Positions 34,363 through 42,119 of a stretch of DNA of 64,000 nucleotides are shown here, piece by piece (positions within the stretch are counted from its first letter, which is position 1; each line of letters opens with the position of its first letter). Position numbers and translations under genes: made by a program. The DNA is from Paenibacillus sp. SYP-B3998 (lineage in GTDB: Bacteria; Bacillota; Bacilli; Paenibacillales; NBRC-103111): the NCBI RefSeq assembly GCF_010820665.1, contig NZ_JAAIKC010000001.1:1635516-1699515 (forward strand), in the 5' to 3' direction. Below the pieces are notes generated by a model. That model saw only the letters and a program-made list of their open reading frames with translations. It was not told the origin of the DNA and did not search any database.

Positions 34363-34403
34363 ATAGTACAATATATTGAATAAGTAAAGTGATAATGATC
34401 ACA
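34363..34403 (-). promoter_or_regulatory. nrdGD promoter with Fnr-like box
   Basis: Box AGTGA-TAATGA-TCACA at 34388-34403; -10 TACTAT at 34363-34368 (minus), gap 19 bases (or CTATCA at 21). Confidence 0.65.
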
Positions 34404-34456
34404 TGGAGTGCAAATTTTTCCTATCGTCTATGAACATAATTGGATATTTTGTAAAT

Positions 34457-34499
34457 TGTGATTGACGTCACAAACTACATCCAGAGTCTATGTTATGTT
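34457..34499 (+). promoter_or_regulatory. Consensus Fnr box driving the radical-SAM/SPASM unit
   Basis: Box TGTGA-TTGACG-TCACA at 34457-34472; -10 TATGTT at 34494-34499, 21-base gap. Confidence 0.82.
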
Positions 34500-34524
34500 T
34501 TTTGAAGTTAAGGGGGAGATTGAA

Positions 34525-34731
34525 TTGAGCTTCTATGAAACTTATCGTATTTTAAATCAGATGGATTTTAACGAAACTTTCCGACAAGTTAAAATGTCGG
34601 CCGGTTCATCCACAGTGGTCGGCGGCTACTCAGGCTTTGAAGAGGGAATACCACAATTTGAAACAGCGGATGAACGCAGTGTCGAACAAATACGATCTCA
34701 CTTGCACAGTGAAGGTTATCAATGGCTCTGA
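34525..34731 (+). CDS. 68-aa protein, translationally coupled to a radical-SAM/SPASM gene
   Basis: Start TTG 34525 is set by AAGGGGGAG about 6 bases before it. The protein begins MSFYETYRILNQMDF, has a Gly/Ser/Thr-rich middle (KMSAGSSTVVGGYSGFEEG) and a helical tail ending SEGYQWL. No Cys, signal peptide or membrane helix. Its last ten bases overlap the start of the radical-SAM gene, so both are made together. It could be a modified peptide precursor, an accessory recognition protein or a structural partner; no family is recognised. A consensus Fnr promoter lies upstream. Confidence 0.7.
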   Translation: MSFYETYRILNQMDFNETFRQVKMSAGSSTVVGGYSGFEEGIPQFETADERSVEQIRSHLHSEGYQWL

Positions 34732-36122
34732 GTGGATGTTGGGTTCCTTCCCGCTATACGATTAGTACGCGAGTGAAAGGTAAAGGAAGTGTGCTTTACA
34801 ATAGCTATACAGGTGCCATAGCCGCAGCCGATTCGGAAGAATATGAGACGGTACTGGGTTTGTTGGATAAAGAAACGTTGTCGGTAGAACAATCAAGTTT
34901 GGTCGATAGCTTGTGTGATGCCGGTTTTCTAGTCCCTGCCGGGACAGATGAGCTTCTAAAAGCGCAAGCGCTGCACAATGCCATGAAGAGTTCGAAATCT
35001 ATGCATTTGGTAATTATGCCCACAGAAGCGTGCAATTTTCGCTGTACGTATTGCTATCAAAAGTTTTCCAACGGCGCCATGTCACGTCAGACGATAGATG
35101 GTCTAAAAGCATACATTCGTCACATTGCCTCTGAAATCGATCATCTTGCTGTCAGTTGGTTTGGTGGCGAGCCGCTGCTCGTTCCTGAAATCATTGCTGA
35201 ATTATCTGATTCTTTCCTGGAAAGCTGCAGTCGTTACGGAGTCGGCTATTCTGCGGACATGTCGACAAATGGATATTTTCTAACCATGGAGAGATTCGCA
35301 GAGATGCTCGAACGGAATGTTTGCAGGTTTATGATTACTTTAGACGGTGTGGGAACGATACATGACAACAGAAGGAAATTGCGCGGAGGCGGCAGAACCT
35401 ATGAGGCGATAATCAGTAATTTGAAAACAATTTGTTCGGTTGATGCACAGTTTAAGATCGATATTCGAGTCAACTATGATGAGGACAATAAGGAAGAAGT
35501 GCCGGAGTTGCTAGACGAGCTTTCCACATGGTTTGGCGGTGACGAACGGTTTCAAATTATGGTTAGGCCGGTTGGCCGTTGGGGTGGACCTAATGACGAT
35601 CTCATTCCTGTCTGCGACAGAACAGCGGCGGAAACGAACCTTTGGGAGCTGACAGAATACGGATTGCTAAAAGGGCTTCCACTAAGTGAGTCGATCGTGG
35701 ATGTTCTTATGCCTGCGGGGGCGGTTTGCTATGCAGCGAAGCCTAATTCACTTGTAATCGGGGCTGACGGACGGTTGTATAAATGTTCGGTTGCGCTTGA
35801 CGATGAAGTCAACCAGGTTGGCTGGCTGCTCGGAGATGGGAGTCTGGAGCTCGATATGAACAAGATATCTCTGTGGACCAGCTCTGGCGAAGAACGGGAT
35901 GTGGTTTGCCGAGCATGTCACTTTCGCCCTGCATGCCAAGGCAATCATTGCCCCTTATACCGAATGAGAACGGGGAAGCGCCCATGTCCTCATGAGAAAA
36001 GAAAAATTAAGAGGGTTCTAGAGCTGCTATGGAAAAACCACGATCAAAGGGAAGGAGGTGGAGATCAAGATGAAGTGGATTCGGCCTGCCGTATCTCCGG
36101 AACAAGTCGTGAAGACGGGTAA
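34722..36122 (+). CDS. Radical-SAM/SPASM peptide-maturase-like protein
   Basis: 466 residues. An N-terminal ~95-residue domain (winged-helix-like, as in peptide maturases) precedes CNFRCTYC (C-x3-C-x2-C), WFGGEPLL, STNGY and TLDGVGTIHDNRR of the radical-SAM barrel. The C-terminal SPASM region has CYAAKPNSLVIGADGRLYKC and CRACHFRPACQGNHCPLY, CPHEK, enough Cys for two auxiliary Fe-S clusters. This is the architecture of anSME/PqqE-type enzymes that crosslink or modify peptides and proteins. Upstream is an overlapping 68-aa gene, downstream a short peptide with a perfect ribosome site. Substrate unknown; a RiPP-like system or enzyme-cofactor maturation are the main options. Confidence 0.85.
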   Translation: MALSGCWVPSRYTISTRVKGKGSVLYNSYTGAIAAADSEEYETVLGLLDKETLSVEQSSLVDSLCDAGFLVPAGTDELLKAQALHNAMKSSKSMHLVIMPTEACNFRCTYCYQKFSNGAMSRQTIDGLKAYIRHIASEIDHLAVSWFGGEPLLVPEIIAELSDSFLESCSRYGVGYSADMSTNGYFLTMERFAEMLERNVCRFMITLDGVGTIHDNRRKLRGGGRTYEAIISNLKTICSVDAQFKIDIRVNYDEDNKEEVPELLDELSTWFGGDERFQIMVRPVGRWGGPNDDLIPVCDRTAAETNLWELTEYGLLKGLPLSESIVDVLMPAGAVCYAAKPNSLVIGADGRLYKCSVALDDEVNQVGWLLGDGSLELDMNKISLWTSSGEERDVVCRACHFRPACQGNHCPLYRMRTGKRPCPHEKRKIKRVLELLWKNHDQREGGGDQDEVDSACRISGTSREDG

Positions 36123-36206
36123 AATATTGAAGTCGGTACCTGGGAACCTGAAATAATAGGTGTCTCCTCCACGATGAAGGAAATGGTAAGGAGCGCCTTC
36201 GCTTGA
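36070..36206 (+). CDS. Short peptide after the SPASM gene, possibly frameshifted
   Basis: ATG 36070 follows AAGGAGGTGGAGATCAAG, one of the best ribosome sites in the region, inside the end of the SPASM gene. The zero frame gives 28 residues (MKWIRPAVSPEQVVKTGK...) and stops at 36156. A shift at the AAAA run at 36121 would continue as NIEVGTWEPEIIGVSSTMKE up to a stop at 36206, close to the terminator. The MKW-x2-P start recalls PqqA-type substrates of SPASM enzymes. Whether the 28-residue or the shifted 45-residue form is real is open. Confidence 0.45.
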
Positions 36207-36226
36207 GGGGCGCTCCTTGTTTTAAT
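36188..36226 (+). terminator. Terminator of the SPASM unit
   Basis: AAGGAGCGCC / GGCGCTCCTT arms, then GTTTTAATTT; it overlaps the end of the convergent hemY. Confidence 0.75.
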
Positions 36227-37685
36227 TTGTGTACGATTCAACATGGAGTTGCTGAAACAATCGTTCAGCTGCATCCTTACCTTGTGCGATACAATCTGGA
36301 ATTCCAACGCCACGATACGATCTTCCAGCAATAATTAAATTCGGGTAAAGGGTATGCAGCTCCTCTTCGATATCCCGCAATCGCTCCATGTGACCAACTA
36401 AATATTGGGACATTGCTTCTGTATGTCTTGTGATTTCTGTGAATAGGGGAGAAACCCTTTCCCCCAGTATGCGAACCAAATCTTTTATCACTCTTTGTTT
36501 CAACTCAAAATCATTCAACTGCAGGTGTGTCTGATCACCCCAACGACCCAAATATGCTCGTATTAATACCTTACCTTTTGGGGCGGTGTGGTTCCATTTC
36601 ACAGAAGTCCAGGTACAAGCAGTAATTAGGAGACCTTCATGTCTGGGGACTACAAATCCTGATCCTTGCAGAGGTTTTTTGAATTGTGCTTGATCGAACG
36701 CCATGACCACATTGGCGACGGAAACACTTGGGATTTGCCTCAATGCTCCGAATATTCGCTGGGATGCGCCCTGAAGGACATGTGAGGCTTGTTCAGCCGG
36801 AGCAGACAGAATAATGCCATCTGTAGTTAACTGAGCTCCACTCGCAAGACGAATTTCATATCCTTCCTGTTGAAGTGATATTGTCTCCACAAGACTGTTG
36901 AGGCTTATTAGGGTACCCGCTCTTCTCAGCTCCTCATTTAAGTGATCAACTAATGTGCAAAGTCCTCCTTTGTAAGTAAGAAACATACTGCTACGAAGAT
37001 GGGGAGGCAGTTCGACACCGACGGAATTTGGAGTTTTTGTCTGTTGCTTGCTACGAGAGGAGAGCATGCCAAGAATGAGGCTGCGATGTTTTTCTTCCAT
37101 ATCTAGCAATTGGGGAAAAGTAGCTGCCGTGCTTAACAAATTCAAATCGCCAGCGTAGATGCCTGCTAGGATAGGGCCGACCAAACGGTCTGCAACCTCT
37201 TTACCCAGTCTTCGCTCAATCAAACTACCGAGGGATTCATCCCCAGGTTTATCTTTCCTAGGTAGTAGAAAATCTAAAGAAGCCCGTGCTTTCCCAGATA
37301 GTGAAAGTAAACTTGTTCCCACAAAAGGTTTGATTTGTGTAGGGATGCCCATAGCGAGCCCTGCAGGCATCGGATGAAGTTTTCCATTCATGTAGATGGA
37401 ACTCTTTGAAGCGGTTGGAGATAGTCCGGTCAAATCGTTTACCAGCCCTAGTTCCTTAGACAAATTTAACACCACAGGCTTACGAGCCAAGAAAGAGTCA
37501 GGGCCTTTCTCAATAACAAAGCCGTCGCGCTTTAAAGTTTGAATGGCTCCACCGAGTTTATTGCTTTTTTCCAAGAGGGTGATTTGGATCGCTTGTCCGA
37601 TTGATGCAAAACGCTTGTGTAATTCGTAAGCTGCAGTAAGTCCAGTGATGCCTCCGCCAATCACAACGATATGTTTGGCTTTCAT
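36222..37685 (-). CDS. hemY: HemY/CgoX-type porphyrinogen oxidase
   Basis: 487 residues, ribosome site GGAGGAA. N-terminal FAD fold VIGGGITGLTAAYELHKRF and LEKSNKLGGAIQTLKRDGF; mid region GPILAGIYAGDLNLLS; C-terminal FAD contact IAGRSYRGVGIPDCIAQGKD. In Firmicutes this enzyme oxidises coproporphyrinogen III to coproporphyrin III for heme. It needs an electron acceptor (O2 in most cases), yet its promoter carries an Fnr-like box with -10 TATAGT, so heme supply appears to rise when oxygen is low. Divergent from the DUF2249 operon. Confidence 0.92.
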   Translation of the reverse strand: MKAKHIVVIGGGITGLTAAYELHKRFASIGQAIQITLLEKSNKLGGAIQTLKRDGFVIEKGPDSFLARKPVVLNLSKELGLVNDLTGLSPTASKSSIYMNGKLHPMPAGLAMGIPTQIKPFVGTSLLSLSGKARASLDFLLPRKDKPGDESLGSLIERRLGKEVADRLVGPILAGIYAGDLNLLSTAATFPQLLDMEEKHRSLILGMLSSRSKQQTKTPNSVGVELPPHLRSSMFLTYKGGLCTLVDHLNEELRRAGTLISLNSLVETISLQQEGYEIRLASGAQLTTDGIILSAPAEQASHVLQGASQRIFGALRQIPSVSVANVVMAFDQAQFKKPLQGSGFVVPRHEGLLITACTWTSVKWNHTAPKGKVLIRAYLGRWGDQTHLQLNDFELKQRVIKDLVRILGERVSPLFTEITRHTEAMSQYLVGHMERLRDIEEELHTLYPNLIIAGRSYRGVGIPDCIAQGKDAAERLFQQLHVESYTN

Positions 37686-37717
37686 ATATAATTCCTCCTG
37701 CCTTGAGCTTTTTTTAC

Positions 37718-37760
37718 ACTATAACATGGGAAAGAATGTCCAGATATGATGTAGATCACT
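37718..37760 (-). promoter_or_regulatory. hemY promoter with Fnr-like box
   Basis: Box TATGA-TGTAGA-TCACT at 37745-37760 (left half imperfect); -10 TATAGT at 37718-37723 (minus), 21-base gap. Confidence 0.7.
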
Positions 37761-37779
37761 TCTATCTTTTTTATATAAA

Positions 37780-37822
37780 CGTGATTTCCATCACAATCTA
37801 GGGCGCAGCATACTCGTATAAT
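37780..37822 (+). promoter_or_regulatory. DUF2249 operon promoter with Fnr box
   Basis: Box CGTGA-TTTCCA-TCACA at 37780-37795; -10 TATAAT at 37817-37822, 21-base gap. Confidence 0.85.
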
Positions 37823-37862
37823 GAAGCTGTGATTGAGAATGATTATCCTAGGAGGATGGCTG

Positions 37863-38102
37863 ATGATGGACCAATTTAGAACAATTATTAAAGCTCCTGA
37901 GTATCCACCGCAGTTAAAACATAAGGTTATTTTTGAATCGTTCGATCAGTTAGCACCTGGGGAGGCTATGCTTCTGATTAATGACCATGATCCACGTCCA
38001 CTGCGTTATCAATTTGAAGCTACACGAAGCGGACAGTTTTCATGGGAGTACCTGGAACAAGGACCGGAGACATTTCGAGTGAAAATCGGGAAACTGGACT
38101 AA
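37863..38102 (+). CDS. DUF2249 protein (first of three)
   Basis: 79 residues; AGGAGG at 37850-37855 supports ATG 37863. KVIFESFDQLAPGEAMLLIN then DHDPRPLRYQFEATRSGQFS and WEYLEQGPETFRVKI are the core of DUF2249 (SirA/TusA-like fold). Family members occur beside denitrification and hemerythrin genes in many bacteria; the biochemical role is unknown. First gene of a five-gene Fnr-driven operon. Confidence 0.85.
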   Translation: MMDQFRTIIKAPEYPPQLKHKVIFESFDQLAPGEAMLLINDHDPRPLRYQFEATRSGQFSWEYLEQGPETFRVKIGKLD

Positions 38103-38116
38103 AGGGGATCTAACAG

Positions 38117-38455
38117 ATGGCAGAAGTGGAAGTGATTAACCCTACAACGATCCGCATAACAGCTACATTGGAAGATGCGCTAACGATGATTAAAGAAGCC
38201 TCGGATCATCTAGAGCAATATGCCGAGGATATCATAACCATTTGCGATAAGATGCCTGAATTTGACTACACTTATTTTTGCTTCTATGCATACGATTCAG
38301 CTTCATTGTTTGAACAGATGCTTGGAATCGATCCTAAGCAGTACTTGTCTTTTAGTATGAATGCTCCGGATGCTTTCTTTTATACGCTTTATGGAGGCAT
38401 GAATGGCTTGTATGACCTGGCACGCAACTATTTGGAAGGAAGAAAGCTCGCATAA
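38117..38455 (+). CDS. Hypothetical 112-aa operon member
   Basis: Start 14 bases after the previous stop with AAAGGGGAT. An acidic, mostly helical soluble protein: TATLEDALTMIKEASDHLEQ, then an aromatic stretch DYTYFCFYAYDSASLFEQML and GGMNGLYDLARNYLEG. No family recognised. Its fixed place between DUF2249 genes suggests a partner of those proteins. Confidence 0.7.
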   Translation: MAEVEVINPTTIRITATLEDALTMIKEASDHLEQYAEDIITICDKMPEFDYTYFCFYAYDSASLFEQMLGIDPKQYLSFSMNAPDAFFYTLYGGMNGLYDLARNYLEGRKLA

Positions 38456-38475
38456 GTTAGGATGAGGTGAAAGCG

Positions 38476-38808
38476 ATGATAAAGAAAGCAAGGATCGTTG
38501 TATTAGATGTACGGCCCTACTTAAGAAAAAAGCTGGAACCTTTTAAGCTCATAATGGATGCAGTATCTTCCCTAGAACCAAAGGATATATTAGTTTTGCA
38601 CGCTACATTCAAACCTACTCCCTTGTTTGGTGTTATGAAGGTAAAAGGATATACACATAAAGTAGAGGAAATCGATGAGCAATATTGGATTGTTGCTTTT
38701 GCTCGCGATGTTGGGGCAAAAGAACAGTTGGATGTTTTGCAGTTGCGGGAGCTAGCCATATGGGAGGAGGAAGAACGTCCAGATGAATACAAGAGTGGTA
38801 GAACTTGA
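38476..38808 (+). CDS. DUF2249 protein (second of three)
   Basis: 110 residues from ATG 38476 (GATGAGGTGA). IVVLDVRPYLRKKLEPFKLI, LEPKDILVLHATFKPTPLFG and EQYWIVAFARD match the DUF2249 fold, with a longer C-terminal tail rich in Glu. The N-terminal LDVRPYLRKKLEPF is the D-x-R-x7-P helix start conserved in the family. It overlaps the next gene by 26 bases. Confidence 0.8.
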   Translation: MIKKARIVVLDVRPYLRKKLEPFKLIMDAVSSLEPKDILVLHATFKPTPLFGVMKVKGYTHKVEEIDEQYWIVAFARDVGAKEQLDVLQLRELAIWEEEERPDEYKSGRT

Positions 38809-39010
38809 TAATCGCGGATTAGAACCTCCTCAGCCAATGATCCGCACGCTTCAGGCGTTAGAAAGTAGCATAATTGGGGATCAGGTGAAAATTCACAATG
38901 ATCGGCTACCCATGTTTCTTATTGAAGAATTGCAACGCTTGGGGTATCCGTATCAGGTGGAGCACCAAGCGGATGGCTCCGTTAAAGTAATCATCGACAA
39001 AACAAACTGA
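38783..39010 (+). CDS. DUF2249 protein (third of three)
   Basis: 75 residues; starts inside the preceding gene behind GGAGGAGGAAG. ELDNRGLEPPQPMIRTLQAL has the D-x-R-G-L-E-P-P-x-P-M motif typical of DUF2249, then NDRLPMFLIEELQRLGYPYQ and VKVIIDK. The D-R-P motif is better conserved here than in the first copy, suggesting the three are not interchangeable. Confidence 0.88.
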   Translation: MNTRVVELDNRGLEPPQPMIRTLQALESSIIGDQVKIHNDRLPMFLIEELQRLGYPYQVEHQADGSVKVIIDKTN

Positions 39011-39037
39011 AAAGTTAGAAATTTGGAGAGTGATGGC

Positions 39038-39349
39038 ATGATGGAGCAAGTCATAACTATTGAGCAAACTCGAGAGCATCTCAAACAGGTATTTGATCCA
39101 GAACTAGGCGTAAATATTGTAGATTTAGGTCTGGTATACGACATCGAATGTTCGGAAGGAAATGTGTCCATCCGTATGACATTAACAACCCCAGGTTGTC
39201 CCATGCACGATACAATTGTGGGCGGAGTTCATCGAGCATTGGAAGGGAACCTAGGTATTACACATGTAAATGTAGATGTTGTGTGGGAACCACGATGGAC
39301 GCCAGAGCATATGTCAGAAGCTGCTAAAAAACAGTTAGATTTTTTTTAA
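39038..39349 (+). CDS. DUF59/MIP18 metal-sulfur cluster assembly factor (PaaD/SufT-like)
   Basis: 103 residues from ATG 39038 (TTGGAGAG upstream; ATG 39041 also possible). VFDPELGVNIVDLGLVYDIE is the DPE/D-x-G motif of the family and LTTPGCPMHDTI carries the conserved Cys. Such proteins assist Fe-S maturation. As the last gene of the DUF2249 operon it ties that operon to Fe-S biogenesis or repair. Followed by a terminator. Confidence 0.9.
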   Translation: MMEQVITIEQTREHLKQVFDPELGVNIVDLGLVYDIECSEGNVSIRMTLTTPGCPMHDTIVGGVHRALEGNLGITHVNVDVVWEPRWTPEHMSEAAKKQLDFF

Positions 39350-39363
39350 TATAAGGGCAATTT

Positions 39364-39393
39364 GAGCCGGAGTAAAAGTCTGGCTCTTTTTTT
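39364..39393 (+). terminator. Terminator of the DUF2249 operon
   Basis: GAGCC-GAG / CTGGCTC arms (one mismatch), then eight T. Confidence 0.8.
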
Positions 39394-39440
39394 GCATGTT
39401 TGACACAAGCTAAATGCAAAGAAAGGAAAGGGACATAATA

Positions 39441-40139
39441 ATGAAGGGAAAAACAATAGATATCGAGGAACTTCTTCGTCAAGTTCCGTTGTTTCATGAT
39501 TTATCCGAGGAAGAAATAGCAGGACTTAGCAGGATTATGATTCAACGTTCGTACCCTAAAAAAACAATTGTATTTACGGAAGGTAGTGAAAAAGAAGCGG
39601 TTTACTTCATCCAGAATGGCTTGATCAAAACGTATAAGACGGATGAAAATGGTCATCAACAAATCGTATCGTTTCTGAAAACAGGAGACATGTTTCCTCA
39701 TACGGGGTTGTTTCATGCGAATTATTATCCGGCAACCGCAGAGACGATTGTTCCAACAGCGCTGTTTGCTATGCCGATCAAACCCTTTGAACTCCTTCTA
39801 AGTAGTTACCCTGGAATTGCGGTTAAGCTCATGAGGGTAATGAGTCAAAAAATCCTTGAATTACAGGAAAAGCTGCAAGAGTTGACGGGTCAAGATGTGC
39901 AAAACCGTGGTCAACTGTTCTTGTTGAAGCTTGCAGAGAATAATGGGAAGGTGAAGAATGGAAAGCTTCTTATCGAAATCCCCATGACCCATCAAGATAT
40001 TGCCAATGCGATCGGGACGACAAGAGAAACGGTTAATCGAATGCTTAATCAGCTCCGAAAGGATGGTATTGTAGAAACGGACCGTTCTGGTTTTATGATT
40101 CACGATTTGGAGGCTCTTAGACATTGGAGAGAGAATTAA
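39441..40139 (+). CDS. Crp/Fnr-family regulator without Fe-S cysteines
   Basis: 232 residues from ATG 39441 behind AAGGAAAGGG. cNMP-type barrel (FTEGSEKEAVYFIQNGLIKT, SFLKTGDMFPHTGLFH), dimer helix, and HTH MTHQDIANAIGTTRETVNRM. It has no cysteine at all, so it cannot sense O2 through an Fe-S cluster. Its recognition helix (T-T-R-E-T-V-N-R) is nearly the same as that of Fnr at 17028 (A-T-R-E-S-V-N-R), so both may read related TGTGA sites. DNR/NnrR-type proteins of this family sense NO through heme; an analogous role is inferred from the setting. No Fnr box was found before it. Confidence 0.85.
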   Translation: MKGKTIDIEELLRQVPLFHDLSEEEIAGLSRIMIQRSYPKKTIVFTEGSEKEAVYFIQNGLIKTYKTDENGHQQIVSFLKTGDMFPHTGLFHANYYPATAETIVPTALFAMPIKPFELLLSSYPGIAVKLMRVMSQKILELQEKLQELTGQDVQNRGQLFLLKLAENNGKVKNGKLLIEIPMTHQDIANAIGTTRETVNRMLNQLRKDGIVETDRSGFMIHDLEALRHWREN

Positions 40140-40477
40140 GCCTAACAATACCATGTACGATTCATATTCATTCATATTCGATGGGTAGGGATAGGGTTTT
40201 TCTTATAAGCGGTGGTCAAGCTCATATCGGGGCTGCGGCAGTTGCATATCCAAAGGATCATCAGATCCTTTGTGAAACATTAACGATACCAGGACATCGA
40301 GAAGGACAATTAGCTGTAGAGCTCGCAAAGTTGGCAGCCTCTAGGTTGAATCGAACGGTAAGTGTGCTAATGGGCATCCACGTTGAGCAAGCAACCAGGA
40401 AAGATATTAATGAAATAATAAAGAATGTACAACATGCAATGAGGCAAGAACTTGAACGGATTGAGGCGCTTTTATGA
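40124..40477 (+). CDS. LpdD-like (prenylated-flavin chaperone-like) domain protein
   Basis: 117 residues if TTG 40124 is used (GGAGG 10 bases upstream), overlapping the regulator by 16 bases; ATG 40181 would cut off the first strand. MGRDRVFLISGGQAHIGAAA, LTIPGHREGQLAVELAKLAA and VLMGIHVEQATRKDINEII fit the small domain of gallate-decarboxylase subunit D. No decarboxylase lies nearby. Coupled to the Crp/Fnr gene, its role is unknown. Confidence 0.65.
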   Translation: MERELSLTIPCTIHIHSYSMGRDRVFLISGGQAHIGAAAVAYPKDHQILCETLTIPGHREGQLAVELAKLAASRLNRTVSVLMGIHVEQATRKDINEIIKNVQHAMRQELERIEALL

Positions 40478-40553
40478 AAAAAACGCTATGAGTGATTGAG
40501 AATGAGGAATGATAAATCATCCTAAATTCTCGATAACTCGTAGCGTTTTCTAA
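40476..40553. terminator. Large bidirectional hairpin
   Basis: AAAACGCTATGAGT / ACTC-GTAGCGTTTT outer arms plus inner GAGAAT and GGAATGAT/ATCATCCT pairs. Sits between convergent genes. Confidence 0.8.
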
Positions 40554-40572
40554 TTACTGGCAGTATGCATGG

Positions 40573-41790
40573 TTACTTGTTTTTCTTAAATCCATTCAAT
40601 CCAAAAGAAACGATACCGAACAATAAAAGCATACTCGATGCCAATAGAATTTCAGAGCTAAATGGAAAATTAGTTGACCGCGTCCAATTCATTAACCCAT
40701 CTAGGAAAAGTACGAACTCATTGCTAATAAAACCTACGATAAATAAAATGCTTCCAAAGATTCTCCATTTCCTAGCGACAGAGATCCATTGCATTTGCAT
40801 AGCTAATGCTAATATCATACAGCTGACAAACCCCAGCAACACTAGATGGAGATAACCGATTACGACACTTCGTGTAGAAAATATGAGCGGCTCTAATGCT
40901 GGAATAGCTGAACCGAGTTCCAACAACATTTTGATAGCAAGGGCGGTAAGTGAAAGGTTAAGAAAGATTCGGGACCATCCTGTGAATATCAAATGCGAAA
41001 GAGTTCGATTGCGTAACCACAATATGAAAAAAGCCGAAACGGAAGCCAACTGTAGGAGTCCGGAAATAATGGCTATTCCATTCCAAACGGGTGATAGTTT
41101 CATCCAGAGCAAAGATAACAGGAAAGATGGCAGCAAGGACAATGTATAAACCCAGTAATGAAAGCCTGCCAGTTTTCTTGGCAGTGCTATTTTTGTTTGT
41201 TCAAGTAAAGAATACAGTAAGGAGAACAAACCCAGTGTAAACCAGCCATTATATTGGCAATGCAGGTAAAAGTAGAGCGAACCCTGATACCATGGGCTAT
41301 CTGTGAGATGTTTGGCGCTTAAAACGGCTAAGCACCAAGGACCCACAGAAGACAATACCATGAAAAACAAACTTGCTTTAGCAAACCGAATGGACGTTTG
41401 TTGGTATTCTGTCTTTTGAAATTTTCGCCACATCCAGATAGTCAGGCTGTATGATAACATAATGTGGACCGTAGAGAACAAAATGGAGTAGAAGCCGTAG
41501 CTTTGTAAGATAAAGGCAATGAACATCGAAACAATTGTTAGTTGTGTCAGTAACCAATTGACGCGAAAGAAGCGGGAATTCCGATCCTCTGGTGACAGAA
41601 ACCGATACACAAGCAGAAGAATTAACGCTGTATATCCCCAACCAAGCAAAGCTAAGTGAGAATGGGCATGAAGCAGTGATTCATATCTAGACTGCCAAGC
41701 TGGTAGGAAGGCCATTCCTCGCAATACGGCACCAGCAGCGGCTGTAAACAGAAAGTAGAGGAGCGGGTAGCGAAACCAAATCTTTGGCAT
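40573..41790 (-). CDS. NnrS/heme-copper-oxidase-subunit-I-like membrane protein (second)
   Basis: 405 residues from ATG 41790, set by AAGGAGGG. About 12 membrane helices. HAHSHLALLGWGYTALILLL, STVHIMLSYSLTIWMW, YFYLHCQYNGWFTLGLFSLL and GYLHLVLLGFVSCMI place histidines in helices as in heme-binding NnrS and heme-copper proteins; no proton-channel or CuB motif of true oxidases is seen. Distantly similar to the product at 26619. Its promoter is an Fnr box module that recurs at 47.8 kb. Predicted NO-related heme protein. Confidence 0.65.
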   Translation of the reverse strand: MPKIWFRYPLLYFLFTAAAGAVLRGMAFLPAWQSRYESLLHAHSHLALLGWGYTALILLLVYRFLSPEDRNSRFFRVNWLLTQLTIVSMFIAFILQSYGFYSILFSTVHIMLSYSLTIWMWRKFQKTEYQQTSIRFAKASLFFMVLSSVGPWCLAVLSAKHLTDSPWYQGSLYFYLHCQYNGWFTLGLFSLLYSLLEQTKIALPRKLAGFHYWVYTLSLLPSFLLSLLWMKLSPVWNGIAIISGLLQLASVSAFFILWLRNRTLSHLIFTGWSRIFLNLSLTALAIKMLLELGSAIPALEPLIFSTRSVVIGYLHLVLLGFVSCMILALAMQMQWISVARKWRIFGSILFIVGFISNEFVLFLDGLMNWTRSTNFPFSSEILLASSMLLLFGIVSFGLNGFKKNK

Positions 41791-41968
41791 GGAAAGCCCT
41801 CCTTCAGCAAGCAAGGTTTTGTTTATATGTTTTACAGCGAACACTTCGGAAAATCCTTTCACCCATAAGTGAAGTACTCACTAAAATTGATAATTGAGAC
41901 TGTTGTTTCTACATCAAGGTCCATGAGAACGCCCCCCTTTCCAAATTCATGATTGGTCGATGCCTATC

Positions 41969-42011
41969 ATGATAATGAAGATCGGAGTGCTCTGATGTGA
42001 GGGAGATCACA
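41969..42011 (-). promoter_or_regulatory. Promoter of the second NnrS-like gene, consensus Fnr box
   Basis: Box TGTGA-GGGAGA-TCACA at 41996-42011; -10 TATCAT at 41969-41974 (minus), 21-base gap. Confidence 0.85.
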
Positions 42012-42076
42012 TATTCTTTAATAAAAACGTAAAATAAAAGAGAAAGAAATGTGTCCATTTTCAACAGCAAATAAGA

Positions 42077-42119
42077 TGTGCGTCCTATCACATTTCTTGT
42101 GAATAAAAATGGGTATATT
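42077..42119 (+). promoter_or_regulatory. Fnr-type promoter of the 79-aa gene
   Basis: Box TGTGC-GTCCTA-TCACA at 42077-42092; -10 TATATT at 42114-42119, 21-base gap. Confidence 0.75.

Noticed and set aside
34525..34731. 68-aa protein as SCIFF, ranthipeptide or sactipeptide precursor
   Set aside because: It has no cysteine, so thioether chemistry of those classes is excluded; other radical-SAM modifications remain possible.
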